64,000 nucleotides of DNA, taken from assembly GCA_024803745.1 (NCBI GenBank), contig JANJXV010000043.1, positions 6,639,518 through 6,703,517 of the forward strand, written 5' to 3'. Origin of the DNA: Megascapheus bottae. Its lineage: Eukaryota > Chordata > Mammalia > Rodentia > Geomyidae. The position numbers were made by a program, and so were the translations under genes. Numbering within the stretch: the stretch's first letter is position 1; each line of letters begins with the position of its first letter. Below the pieces are notes generated by a model. That model searched no databases, was not told the DNA's origin, and saw only the letters and a list, made by a program, of their open reading frames with translations. Positions 33,516-43,288 of the stretch are shown here, piece after piece.

Positions 33516-33550
33516 AAAATAAACTTACGGGCATCACCCGTAAGTTTTAC

Positions 33551-34025
33551 TGATGTTTTACTGATGAGGAAATTAACCTTCTCCCCAGGAACCACCATCC
33601 CCCATTTCTTCTGTGAACTAGCTCAGGTTCTCCAGGTGGCCAGCTCTGACACCCTCATCAATGACATTTCTATGTATGTGGCTACTGTGCTGTTCTGTGT
33701 GTTTCCTGCCTTAGGAATCTTCTTCTCTTACCATCAGATCCTCTCCTCTTTAATGAAGATGTCCAACAAGGCTAGCAAGCACAAAGCCTTCTCCACCTGT
33801 GGCTCTCAACTCTGTGTTGTCTCCTTGTTCTACGGGACAGGACTTGGGGTGTACCTCAGCTCTGCAGTGTCCTCCTCTGCCCACAGAAGCAAGATGGCCT
33901 CAGTGATGTACATAGTGGTCACTCCCATGCTAAACCCCTTCATCTACAGCCTGAGGAACCAGGACGTGATGGGGGCTCTGGGGAGACTGCCAGGCAGAGT
34001 AGTCTCCTGTCTTGATGAATTGTGA
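33551..34025 (+). pseudogene. Olfactory receptor 4, OR7-like, 5' half missing
   Basis: Only the part from the end of TM4 onward is present. [20 protein letters not shown], the TM5 [10 protein letters not shown] segment, [10 protein letters not shown] and [14 protein letters not shown] are in one uninterrupted frame to the stop at 34023-34025. There is no TM1-TM4, no coding-exon acceptor and no start. The left border at about 33545-33551 carries a small foldback and short direct repeat. It is very close to OR 1 in sequence, which suggests either recent duplication or gene conversion. Confidence 0.9.
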
Positions 34026-34402
34026 ACCACATAACAAAGTATTCCATTGGAAGAGAGAAGACAAATCAGCTGAATTTCAGCATGGTCAAAATTTTTCCTA
34101 CATTTTAGAACTCAGTATATATTTTCCATCTAAAAAAGAGATATTAGGTCATGTCTACTCTGCAAAGCCATATGGCTTAGTTTGTCAATGTGTGGCCATG
34201 TCTTACAAAGAATTCTACATGCTATCTTTTCAAAATCTTTTTTCTTTTCAATGTGAATTGTCCTTAATATACCCATTCAGGCATATTAAGGCATTTCTAA
34301 ATTGAACATAGAAAGCACTTATCACAATCCAAACTTACACAGTATCCCCCTAAGTTATCCTCTTCAATGTCAATTCTTCCTCTCAACATTCTGAACAACT
34401 TC

Positions 34403-34720
34403 TTATCCTCCTCCTCCTCCTCCTCCTCCTCTTTTTCCTTCTCCTTCTCCTCCTCCTCCTCCTTCTCTTGCTCCTTCTTCTGTGATAGCCCTGGAACTTG
34501 AATTCATCCCCTGGGTGCTCTCCATTAGCATTTTTGGTCAGGGTATCCCTCTACCATTTGAGACACATCTACACAATCCCCTTTTGGGGAAGCTATTCAG
34601 AGATGGAAAAGACTTTTGTCTGTGCTGCCTTTAAACCACTATCCTCAGATCTCAGCCTCACACCCTCACAGCTGGGATTACAGATATCAGTCTCTGCCAC
34701 CTGGCAAGATGAATTTTATT
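34403..34720. repeat. Pyrimidine tract and inverted SINE
   Basis: (TCC/TTC)n 34403-34476, then a reversed SINE to about 34720 (TGGAACTTGAATTCATCCC to GTCTCTGCCACCTGGC). Confidence 0.85.
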
Positions 34721-35509
34721 TTTGACTTCGCAGAACTGGAATAAACACATACAAGAATCCAAGTAGAATTCCTACACTTTCTGAACAGCAATTATGGCCA
34801 TACATATGAGATTTTAAGTCAAGAGTTTTATTTTTTCTTTGTTTTTTTACTAATTTCTCTTTCCCACTCAGGTATAAACTTGTTTCCATGGTAACTGTAT
34901 AGGTGACATCCATGCCAACAGTGTCTGAGGATGCCTATTTCTTCTCAGCCTCACCAGAACTAGTTGTAGATTTCCTTCATGATTGATATAACACAAAATC
35001 ACAGTGTTTTATTGATTTGCTCACCGTGTGTAGATAAAGAGGTTCAATATTTCTTCATGGATTTCTTCATAGCCAATTTTACCTCTCTTAAAGACTGTAT
35101 TAACAATCCTTTACTTCACTGTAAAGTCAATTTAATTGTGAATACTTAATATTTGGTGTGGAATATCTGAGAGGCTTTCCTTCTCTCCTGGGACTGGGGC
35201 TCTTTGAAAGTGAATATCCACAAAGCACTTCTCTCATTCTCATCAGCATTTCCTGTGCTCTGAATAAAGTTTCAATTTATTGAAATCCCTTTTGTCAATT
35301 TTTCCTCCTATTTAATAAAATATTACAAAACTTTCCAAAAAGTACTAGTCTTGGCAATATCTCTCCTTACATTCTCTATGATTCCCTGTTTAAATTGAGC
35401 TTCAGGTCTTACAGGCTGAGATGTGAGGAGGGCTCTTCAAAACCAGGTTGGGCAGGAAAGTCTGTGACACTCTTATCTCTACCCATAAAACTGCTGGAAG
35501 TAAATGGGG

Positions 35510-35735
35510 CAACCTGTGCTTACACCTGAACTCTGGCTACTCTGGAGCCAGGCATCTGAGGATCACAGATCAAACCCAGCCTGGACATGGAAGTCCATCA
35601 GACTCTTACCTCCAATTAACCACCAGAAAACTAAAAGTGGTGCTGTGGCTCAAACAAGGAGAGTGTTAGCCTTGAGAAATCAGAGATAGCCCCAAGACTT
35701 ATAGTTCAAGGCCCACAACAGTGAGGGGGGGGAGG
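35510..35735 (+). repeat. Composite SINE
   Basis: Unit E copy of the 5745/9165 element. Here the tail is a short G-rich AGTGAGGGGGGGGAGG instead of (GA)n. Confidence 0.8.
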
Positions 35736-35944
35736 TGAGCCCTCACTTGTAAGGGAACAACAAACAATGAGAAACCTGGAAGGTCCAAAGATCTAGATTA
35801 GACAGGAGCTTGCATTCACCCCTGTCACTCAGCAGAGCAATCCATCAAGAGAAAGAAAAAGATGCATCCAAATTTGAAAAACAAATCTGAGAATGTCACT
35901 GTGTGTATAGGATGTGACCTCCACTAAAGGAACACCAAAAATCA

Positions 35945-36161
35945 GTTCTGATGCCACTGGCTCAAGCCTGAACCCCCAGATACTCCACAGGCTGAGATCT
36001 GAGGATGGAAGCTCACAGTCATCCTGGGCGGGAAGTCCTCCAAGACCTTATTTGCAGTTAAATAGGAACAGGTGAGAAGTAGAGTCATGGTAAAAGTGGC
36101 ACCAACCTTGAGCACAAAAGGTTGGAGGGAATTCCAAGCCCCTGAATTCCAGGCCAGGAAC

Positions 36162-36218
<57 letters not shown>

Positions 36219-36299
36219 TACACATTATCTGTCTTTCAATAGGATCATAAGGTGATCATATGTTCCTGGTTTTATTTGGGGGTGTTCATTTCTTTTCCG

Positions 36300-36358
<59 letters not shown>
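35945..36358. repeat. SINE with (AC)n tail and (GT)n partner
   Basis: SINE to about 36163, (AC)n 36164-36218, (GT)n 36301-36358. Confidence 0.88.
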
Positions 36359-36833
36359 GCTCTTGGAGCTTGAACTCAGAGCCTGGGCAGTGTCCCTGAC
36401 TTTTTTTGCTCAAGGAAACTGCTCTACTACTCAAGCCACAGCTCCATTCTGGCTTTTAATGGTTCGTAGACGATAAGACTCCCACAAACTTTTCTACCAC
36501 AGCTGGATTCTCACATCACAGCCCCCTATTAACAAGGACTATAGGCCTAAGGCAGCAGCACCCAACTAATATTGTTTGCTTTTTTCTTTTTCCTTTTGCT
36601 TTTATGTCACTCATTGGACTTGATCTCTGGGCCTGGGTGCTCTCCCTGAGCTCTTCAGCTGAAGACTACTACCCTACTACTTGAGCCACAGCCCCACTTC
36701 CAGTTTTCTGGTGGTAAATTGGAGGTAAGAGTCTTAAGGACTTTACTGCCCAGACTGGCTTTGCACCAAGGTCCTCAGATCTCAGCCTCCTGAGTAGCTA
36801 GCATTACAGGAGTGAGACATCATGCCCGGTGGT
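36359..36833 (-). repeat. Two inverted SINEs
   Basis: 36359-36575 and about 36595-36833, as in units B and C, just left of the L1 insertion site. Confidence 0.8.
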
Positions 36834-36853
36834 GTTTTCTAAGCTGAGTTCAT

Positions 36854-36871
36854 AGAAATCCAGCAATTGGG
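36854..36871. repeat. Target-site duplication of the compound L1, left copy (partner 49722-49739)
   Basis: agaaatccagcaattggg on the left and agaaatccatcaattggg on the right. 17 of 18 bases match. Units B, C and G carry the uninterrupted site once, confirming the empty state. Confidence 0.95.
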
Positions 36872-37820
36872 TGGAAGGAAGATGGCAAGGAGACAATAGC
36901 GACGCTGCCTATCTCTCTCACACAAAAAGAGAGAAACAGGGAGTCTCACGAGCCAATTATCTTAACAAATCCACAACAAACTCAAAAAGCAACGGAGAAG
37001 GACTCAAACCAGAAAAGAAATCCAGATAAAGCTCACATCCATCTTTCTCAAAGAATTCAGAACGTGAGGACCCCTCCCCCACCCCTTGCTGCCAACGGCG
37101 GCGGAGGGCGCGGGGCCGGTCAGCCCAGACCCGCAGAAACCAGCATAGGACTGGGCCAGCGAGCCGCAGAAGCAGCGGAACCCAGATGCGGAACCAGAAC
37201 AGCAAGCAGCAGAACCCAGACACAGAACACAGGCTGCGGAGGAGACTGGAGGGGAGTGAAAGACTCCCCACCACCGTGGAACACCCACAGACAGAACGCA
37301 GATGCGTGAGTAGCACAGCGCATCCCAAAACACATAGGGAAACAGAGCGGTGCCAAGCAATAGAACTTAACTCAGACCCCTCCACCCCGCACGAGAAAGA
37401 CTGGCAGGAGCAGGGGGGCAAGGAATTTAGAATCCTGTCCCTCCCTCAGGCCATTAACTGGAGATTGACAGGCAGTCTACCTAACTCCCAGCACCCACCA
37501 TGGGAGGCGGAGCTGTCCCAACTCCCACCCGCCCAAGGGGCTCAACTCCCAGCCCTCTCACTGGAGACTGACAGGTGGGCGGACCCTAAGACTCAGCACC
37601 ACACCTGGGGAGGTGGAGCTGTCCCAGCTCCCACCTGCCCACCAGGCTCCTCTCCCAGGCCACTGGATCTGGAGAGGGGAGGGCGCTGGGACCCTCCCTT
37701 ACAACAGCGGTAGGGTGTGCGGGAAAACAGGAGCCAGCATCCGCCCCCACTCAATTCTTGAGCGGGGCATCCTCCAGCCGGGAATCCTGAGCAAGACAGC
37801 ACCGAGGGGCCCCCCACAGT
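36872..37820 (+). promoter_or_regulatory. L1 5' UTR / promoter with two ~102-bp monomers
   Basis: GC-rich, unlike its surroundings. It begins within a few bases of a YY1-like GGAAGATGGC (36877-36886), where L1 promoters usually carry a YY1 site that sets the start point. Two tandem monomers of identical 102-bp length start CTGGAGATTGACAGG (37459) and CTGGAGACTGACAGG (37561), with a partial third at 37663. Each contains GGAGCTGTCCCA. Rodent L1 promoters are often built from tandem monomers. Long open frames here (for example 37186-37713) are compositional. Confidence 0.8.
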
Positions 37821-37825
37821 CACAG

Positions 37826-38614
37826 ACTGGAGTGGTCTTAACCGTGGACATGGGAGTTCAGCTCATAGTTACTGACCTAATGGGCCAGCTACCTAAGGAC
37901 ATGGTGGGAATAGTGTTGGGACGTGCTTCTAACACTATGAAAGGCCTCGTAGTGTTCTCCGGGGTTATCGACCCTGATTACATGGGAGCCATTCAAGTCC
38001 TCTGCTCGGTCTCTCGAGGGGTCATTTCGGTGGCCCCTGGAGATCGAGTTGCCCAATTAATTCTAGTGCCTTCCCACCACCAAATTTTTCCTGCACAAGA
38101 AAAGAAGAGAGGCTTAAGTGGCCCAGGCGCCTCAGGGGTAGACCTTGCCTGTCTGTCCATGACCTTAGATAACCGTCCCATGTTAACATTAACAATTGAG
38201 GGAAGGACCTTTAGTGGTCTAGTGGACACGGGGGCTGACCGAAGTATCATCCAGATAGCCCAGTGGCCAAAAACATGGCCCCTACAGCTTTCTTCACAAA
38301 CCCTGCAGGGCCTAGGTTATGCAGATACTCCTCGGACAGCGCCAAACAGCTGTCCGGAAGGGCAAAAGGGAAAATTTCAGCCATTTGTCCTTCAGGTCCC
38401 AGTTAATTTATGGGGTCGGGATATTCAGCAGCAAATGGGTTTGATCCTGACTACTGATTATTCTTCAACGGCACAGACTATAATGAAAAATCACGGTTTT
38501 GTCCCTACTGGTGGATTAGGAAAACATTTACAAGGCCGACTTGCCCCTGTGGAGCCAGTTGCCAATAAAGACAAAAGGGGTTTGGGTTTTTCTTGGGGGT
38601 CACTGAGAAGTTAG
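37826..38614 (+). pseudogene. ERV dUTPase (N-terminally truncated), protease and G-patch
   Basis: The open frame actually starts at 37613 in L1 promoter sequence, so its first ~70 residues are not viral. The viral part starts near VVLTVDMG and lacks dUTPase motif 1, but it keeps SGVIDPDYMG (motif 3) and GDRVAQLILV (motif 4). The aspartic protease has LVDTGAD with the DTG codons at 38225-38233 and a WGRDI segment. A G-patch (GGLGKHLQGRL to GLGF) ends the frame at 38614. The protease would normally mature gag-pol. With gag gone it has no natural route of expression. Confidence 0.88.
38584..38590 (+). promoter_or_regulatory. Candidate -1 frameshift heptamer (pro-pol)
   Basis: GGGTTTT lies in the protease frame phase G GGT TTT, 24 bases before the protease stop at 38612-38614. 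A -1 slip continues as TTC TTG GGG GTC and enters the reverse transcriptase frame. Betaretroviruses use a second -1 shift here. No obvious hairpin was found by eye. Confidence 0.55.
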
Positions 38615-41172
38615 CCTCCAATGGTCTGACACCCATACCCTGGTTAACAAATAAAGCGGTGTGGGTATCTCAGTGGTCCCTGTCCCAAGAAAAGTTGGAG
38701 GCTATAACCCAATTGGTACAGGAACAACTACAGTTGGGACACGTAGAACCTTCTGTTTCCCCGTGGAATACTCCTATCTTTGTCATCAAAAAGACCTCAG
38801 GCAAGTGGAGATTACTGCATGATCTTAGAGCCATTAGTGCTCAAATGCAGGTATTAGGGTCAGTCCAGCGCGGCCTTCCGCTGCTTTCTGCCTTGCCTCA
38901 AGAGTGGCCCATTATGTCTATTGACATTAAGGACTGTTTCTTTTCTATTCCCCTGCATCCTCGGGATAGAGAACGTTTTGCCTTTACTTTGCCTTCTGTT
39001 AATCACGAACAACCTGATTCGCGATTTCAGTGGAGGGTTCTTCCACAAGGGATGGCTAATAGCCCTACAATATGCCAACTATATGTTGACACAGTTCTTT
39101 TTCCTGTGAGACAGCAATTTCCCATTGTTAGAATTCTTCATTATATGGATGACATTCTGATAGCTGCCCCCGAGCAAAATATCCTCTTCCAGGTATTTGG
39201 TAAGTTGTCCAAACTCCTTGTGAGGGCAGGCTTAAATTTGGCACCAGAAAAGGTACAATTTTCAAAAAGAGTTCAGTTTTTCGGCTCCATAATCTCTCCC
39301 ATAGCTGTTACACCTCAAAAGATTGTATTAAAAACAAAGCATTTGCATACCCTTAATGATTTCCAAAAGTTAATGGGGGACATAAATTGGGTTCGAAACT
39401 TTCTTAATGTCCCTCGCTCTGACTTGTTGCCCCTTTTTTCCCTGTTGGAAGGAGACCCGGATGTTACTTCACCTAGAAAGTTAACTGTACAGGCTAAGAG
39501 TTCCATTCAGCGTCTTGAAAAAGGCATAGAAAACGCACAGCTTTTGGACGTAAATCCATCGGTGCCAATTTTACTATGCATTTTTAAAACAAAAAATTAT
39601 CCTACAGGAGTGTTATGGCAAGAAGGCCCATTATTATGACTACATGGAAATTCTTATGGCTCAAAAACTATTCAATATTTCCCGGAGCTAGTCACCTTAT
39701 TGGCCCTTTCAGGTTGTAAAGCATGTTTAACTCATTTTGCAAAATTCCCTGATAAATTAATTATCCCTTATACTCAACAACAAGTACAAATATTGGCCGC
39801 CTCTGTTGATTGGTGGGCAGTTTTGGTATGTTCCTTTCCAAATATAATTGATAATCATTATCCCAATCATCCGTTATTAAATTTTGTGCGTGAGGATTGG
39901 GTTTATTTCCCCACAGTTACTATGAAAACACCGTTGATTGATGCCCTAACTATATTTACAGATGGGTCTAAAACAGGTCAAGGTGCCTATGTGGTTCAAG
40001 GAAAGGAGCCAGTGGTGTTGACCTTTCGGCCAGAAGCTCCACAAGTAATTGAATGTTTAACAGTCTTGGAAGTGTTTAAGAGATTTCCTGAGCCTTTTAA
40101 TTTGTACTCTGATTCACAGTATGTGGTTAATGTGGTAGCATCCCTAGAGGTTGCTGCTTCCATAAAAGGTAAAAGTACAGTTTTAAATATATTACTTCAG
40201 CTTCAAGGGTTAATTTTACAAAGAAAAAATCCCTTTTTTATTGGTCATGTTCGAGCACATACTGGCCTACCTGGTCCCATGTCAGAGGCTAATGTCATGG
40301 TGGACTTGGCCACCAGAGCCCTAGTGGGCCTTTCACATAGTCCTGTTCAATTAGCACGAGATTTTCACCAGCTTTATCATGTATCTGCAAAAACCCTTCG
40401 CTATAAGTTTTCCATTTCACGCCAACAGGCTAGAGATATTGTTAAGGCTTGTCAATCCTGCGTGGTTTATCACCCCTCTCTTATAATCGGAGTTAATCCT
40501 AGAGGGCTTTGTTCTAATGCCCTATGGCAAATGGATGTCACTCATGTGCTGGAATTTAGCCGAATAAAATATATACATGTCTCCGTAGATACTTTCTCTG
40601 GCGTTATACATGCCACTGCCCTTGCCGGAGAAAGAGTGTCACATGTTAAAGTTCATTGCTTGGAGGCCTGGGCAGCTTGGGGAAAACCATTAAAATTAAA
40701 AACAGATAATGGCCCTGCTTATGCCTCTGCTGGCTTTCGCTCCTTTTGCGCTCAAATGCAGGTGGCTCATTCTACTGGCCTCCCCTATAATCCCCAAGGT
40801 CAGGGAATTGTGGAACGTGCCAACAAAACTCTTAAACAACTTTTATTTAAACAAAAAGAGGGAATAGGCCGAGAGGCACCCGCCAGAGAAAGGCTGGCCA
40901 TAGCATTGTTTACCCTAAATTATATAACAGTGGATGATAAAGGACAAACAGCTGCTGATCGGCATGCTAATAAAATAGCGATGCCATCTATGCAAAAAGC
41001 TATGTGGAAAAATGTCCTTGATAATAAATGGTATGGACCGGATCCTGTCATCCAGAGATCCAGGGGAGCTGTTTGTGTTTTTCCACAGGGACAAGAATCC
41101 CCCCACTGGGTGCCACAGCGCTTCGTAAGGACGCTAAAGGAGGATCAAGTACTGCAAAAGGATAAAAAATGA
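38593..41172 (+). pseudogene. ERV pol: reverse transcriptase, RNase H, integrase, one nonsense codon
   Basis: A single reading frame of 860 codons interrupted only by TGA at 39637-39639. Reverse transcriptase: [12 protein letters not shown] fingers, [10 protein letters not shown], and YMDD codons at 39142-39153. RNase H: FTDGS with its aspartate at 39961-39963, LYSDSQYV, and HVRAHTGLPGP. Integrase: HHCC zinc site (His 40366 and 40378, Cys 40450 and 40459), and D,D-35-E catalytic triad (Asp 40534 and 40705, Glu 40813). The C-terminal part has KWYGPDPV and HWVPQRFVR. All catalytic residues I can check are present. The lesion and the missing 5' part make it inactive. Confidence 0.92.
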
Positions 41173-41786
41173 AGCCAAAAAAGACCCTGATAAACAAAAT
41201 GATGATATAGCAGATGATCCGGATGAGCCTGGTGATTATGAACATACCGACATTCCTCGCGGAAGAAATGGAGCTGTGGGCGGTGGCCAGATCATGGCCA
41301 ATTCCAATGCCGGTGCATGTTAATTCTACACAATTGCCGACATTTTTCTCCACTTCCTGTGAGATGGAAGCTCCATGTGTTTGGCAACCCGATAATATAC
41401 ACGAATCATATAATTTGTCTGTTATTAGCTTAGAGGATACCTTTTGTTTTACTACAAAAAAAATGTGTCATCCTGTATTTTTCTTCAAGATCAAAAGGTT
41501 TCAGCCTGGGAGAACCCCTTACATCAGAGTAGGGTTCCGATAAATATTTTGACAGCGGCTTTGGCACAGGTTGCCAATGGTCATTTGTCAGGATCAGGAG
41601 AGCCATCTAATGATACCACCGTAAACATAACTACCTTAATGATGACAAGTCATTTAAAAATACCAAAAGTAAGATCTAATAATGAGATTAATGCTACCCA
41701 CTTTGAGGCCTCTGCCTGGTGTGAACCTAATGTAAAATTTCCACCAGTTTTCACACCGTGCGGCTGCAGTTACGGCAGCTATAGCC
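41169..41786 (+). pseudogene. ERV env surface subunit remnant (shortened)
   Basis: Between integrase and the transmembrane subunit there are only about 620 bases, whereas a betaretroviral surface subunit is usually well over 1 kb. Short open stretches (41214-41543, 41444-41821) contain N-glycosylation motifs (NST, NLS, NDT, NIT) and scattered cysteines, but in different frames. It is therefore internally deleted and frameshifted. Exact borders are uncertain. Confidence 0.65.
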
Positions 41787-42383
41787 ATGGCAAATTCTAT
41801 ACAAACAGCGTCCGCTGTTAATGATGCCATTGCCCAAACCTCGACAGTTCTTGAAACCCAAAATCAAATTAACAGTCATTTGGTGTCTGGTATTCTTGCA
41901 GCCAGTCAAAGGATTGATACAATACAAGTACAAATAGAAGAGTTGTATACTTTAATTTCCATGGGCTGTATTGCTCAGTATAAACATTTATGTGTGTCTC
42001 CTGTAAAGTTTGTTAATGCAAAACAGGAAAGTGAATTAATTTCCCAGTATTTAAGTGGTAATTGGTCAGCTAAAGCGGAGTTTTTGATACAACAACAATT
42101 ACAACAGATAATTCAGTTAAATAATACCCGAGTTGAGCCTATTACCTTGGATAATGTTACTGGTTGGATTTCTGATTGGATTTCTTCAGCATTTTTGTTT
42201 TTAAAGGAATGGGTTGGAATGGGAGTGTTTGCTGTGCTGTGTTGCTTTGGAATAATGTTTTGCTTATGGCTGGTATGCAGATTTAAAAGACAACAAAAGA
42301 GGGAAAAGGCTATAATGGTACAAGCCTTATTGGCCCTGGGCCAGGGGGAATCCCCTCAAGCTTGGGTGAGCATGTTAAAATAG
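41787..42383 (+). pseudogene. ERV env transmembrane subunit, open frame
   Basis: About 198 open codons. A fusion-peptide-like alanine-rich start is partly in the preceding frame. A heptad-repeat helix (residues ~10-50) follows, then a Cys-x7-Cys loop (CIAQYKHLC), a second helical region rich in Q, I and L with N-linked sites (NNT, NVT), a membrane anchor (about residues 143-166) and a ~30-residue tail ending WVSMLK. This subunit normally mediates membrane fusion. It has no surface partner here, so function is not expected. Confidence 0.8.
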
Positions 42384-42835
42384 TAAGATTGTAATAGGGA
42401 CGCTGGTTTTCTAAATCATTACCTGCCCTGTATGTAGATGTTCTTTGTTCGCCTGCTAAAAGTTTGTTCCCCCCATCATAGTTTCAAAAACATCCTTTTT
42501 GATTGCCAAAGGCTTCTGTGCTGCCTTTGCACCCTCTAGACCTTAGTCTATTGCACGAGGAGTTAGGAGCACAGATAGTCTAAGTTGTGAAAAGTGGAAC
42601 AAAGTATCGCTCCTCACCCTACAAGTCAGGGAGAGCATGTGCGTCAGCATATGGGTCTGCGCCCCTAGCCCATCTCCACAAAGGGGATAGAGGACCTAGA
42701 GGGGAGGGACCCAGGGTTGGCCTCCTGGGTCACTCCTCTAGAGTGGGACCTCGAGTTCTAATTTGGAGGACAGCACCTCTACTCTCTTCACAACATTTAT
42801 TTTGGCCTTTGGTGTTCAAACAAAAAAGGGGGAGC
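42384..42835 (+). other. ERV 3' untranslated region and polypurine tract
   Basis: No coding signal. It ends in the polypurine tract AAAAAAGGGGGAG (42822-42834), immediately before the LTR. Confidence 0.85.
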
Positions 42836-43204
42836 TGTGGGGAGCCAAAGCGGCCGCCATTACAAGATGGCGCCTGCCTCCTGCCTCACTTGGAGTAAAC
42901 AACCTTCTTTATCTTTTATTTGGAGATAAACCGTACAAAAACGTTATATAACCTCATCGAGCCTGCGCAGGTGACAGCCACGGTCTGACCAATCCCGAGC
43001 ATTAAAGTGGCCTTGGCAACAGGGCAGCCAGTGAGAAAGAGCCCAGTGTCCCTTAGGGTTATGAAAACCGCTGCTTTTGCTGCCCAGGGCCCCTCCGCTT
43101 CAGCTCTCCCCTCAAGCGAGTCGCTCTTCAATAAAGCGTGATACAAGAAGGATCCTAGTGTGGTGGTCATTCTTCCCTGCTGGACAGGGGCGTCGATCCC
43201 CGCA
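42836..43204 (+). repeat. ERV-K 3' LTR (369 bp)
   Basis: Begins TGTGGGGAGCC and ends ATCCCCGCA. The termini TGTGGGG/CCCCGCA form an imperfect 7-bp inverted repeat (6 of 7). A TATATAA box is at 42945-42951 and an AATAAA signal at 43130-43135. Two divergent YY1-like sites lie near the 5' end (GCCGCCAT 42853-42860 and AAGATGGCGCC 42864-42874). Confidence 0.93.
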
Positions 43205-43288
43205 GGTTATATCTGAAAAACTATAATCGTGTTTAGTATTAATCTTGCTCCCAGTTTCAAATGGGCAGAACAAGAAACTCAAGAAAAA

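Larger units (their letters stand above)
30540..34025 (+). repeat. OR tandem unit D (older, diverged; right part plus OR gene 4)
   Basis: Recognisable as an older copy: CTCATGGGAACAAAACCG (30764), AGATGCAAGAAACTTTACATGC (30851), altered donor (31110), CCATAAAGTTCATTTCTGGAAAG (31218), (GT)n (31866-31922), inverted SINE, exon-2 remnant with donor CACAG|GTAAC (GT at 32346), CTTTCTGAGAGATGAGG (32609), then the OR tail. 31220-31860 and 32560-33120 hold only diverged unit sequence. Confidence 0.7.
37820..43204 (+). mobile_element. ERV-K provirus fragment lacking 5' LTR and gag
   Basis: Begins inside the dUTPase at about 37820-37830, directly joined to L1 5' UTR, and runs through protease, reverse transcriptase, RNase H, integrase, a shrunken env and a 3' LTR. 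It is in the same orientation as the host L1. 5' LTR, leader, gag and the dUTPase N-terminus are absent. The LTR ends at 43204 and L1 sequence resumes at once. Reading frames are better preserved than in the provirus at 1-5489: pol has a single in-frame stop. Confidence 0.93.

Noticed and set aside
37064..37823. Several open frames on both strands in GC-rich sequence
   Set aside because: Compositional frames inside an L1 5' UTR. No domain and no codon bias that can be argued by eye.
37400..37830. 5' LTR for the right provirus
   Set aside because: No sequence like 42836-43204 occurs before the dUTPase remnant, and the DNA there is L1 5' UTR.
42587..43170. Open frames in the ERV 3' region and LTR (42587-42898, 42763-42951, 42916-43170)
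   Set aside because: Overlap the polypurine tract and LTR control elements. No similarity to a known accessory gene that I can recognise.
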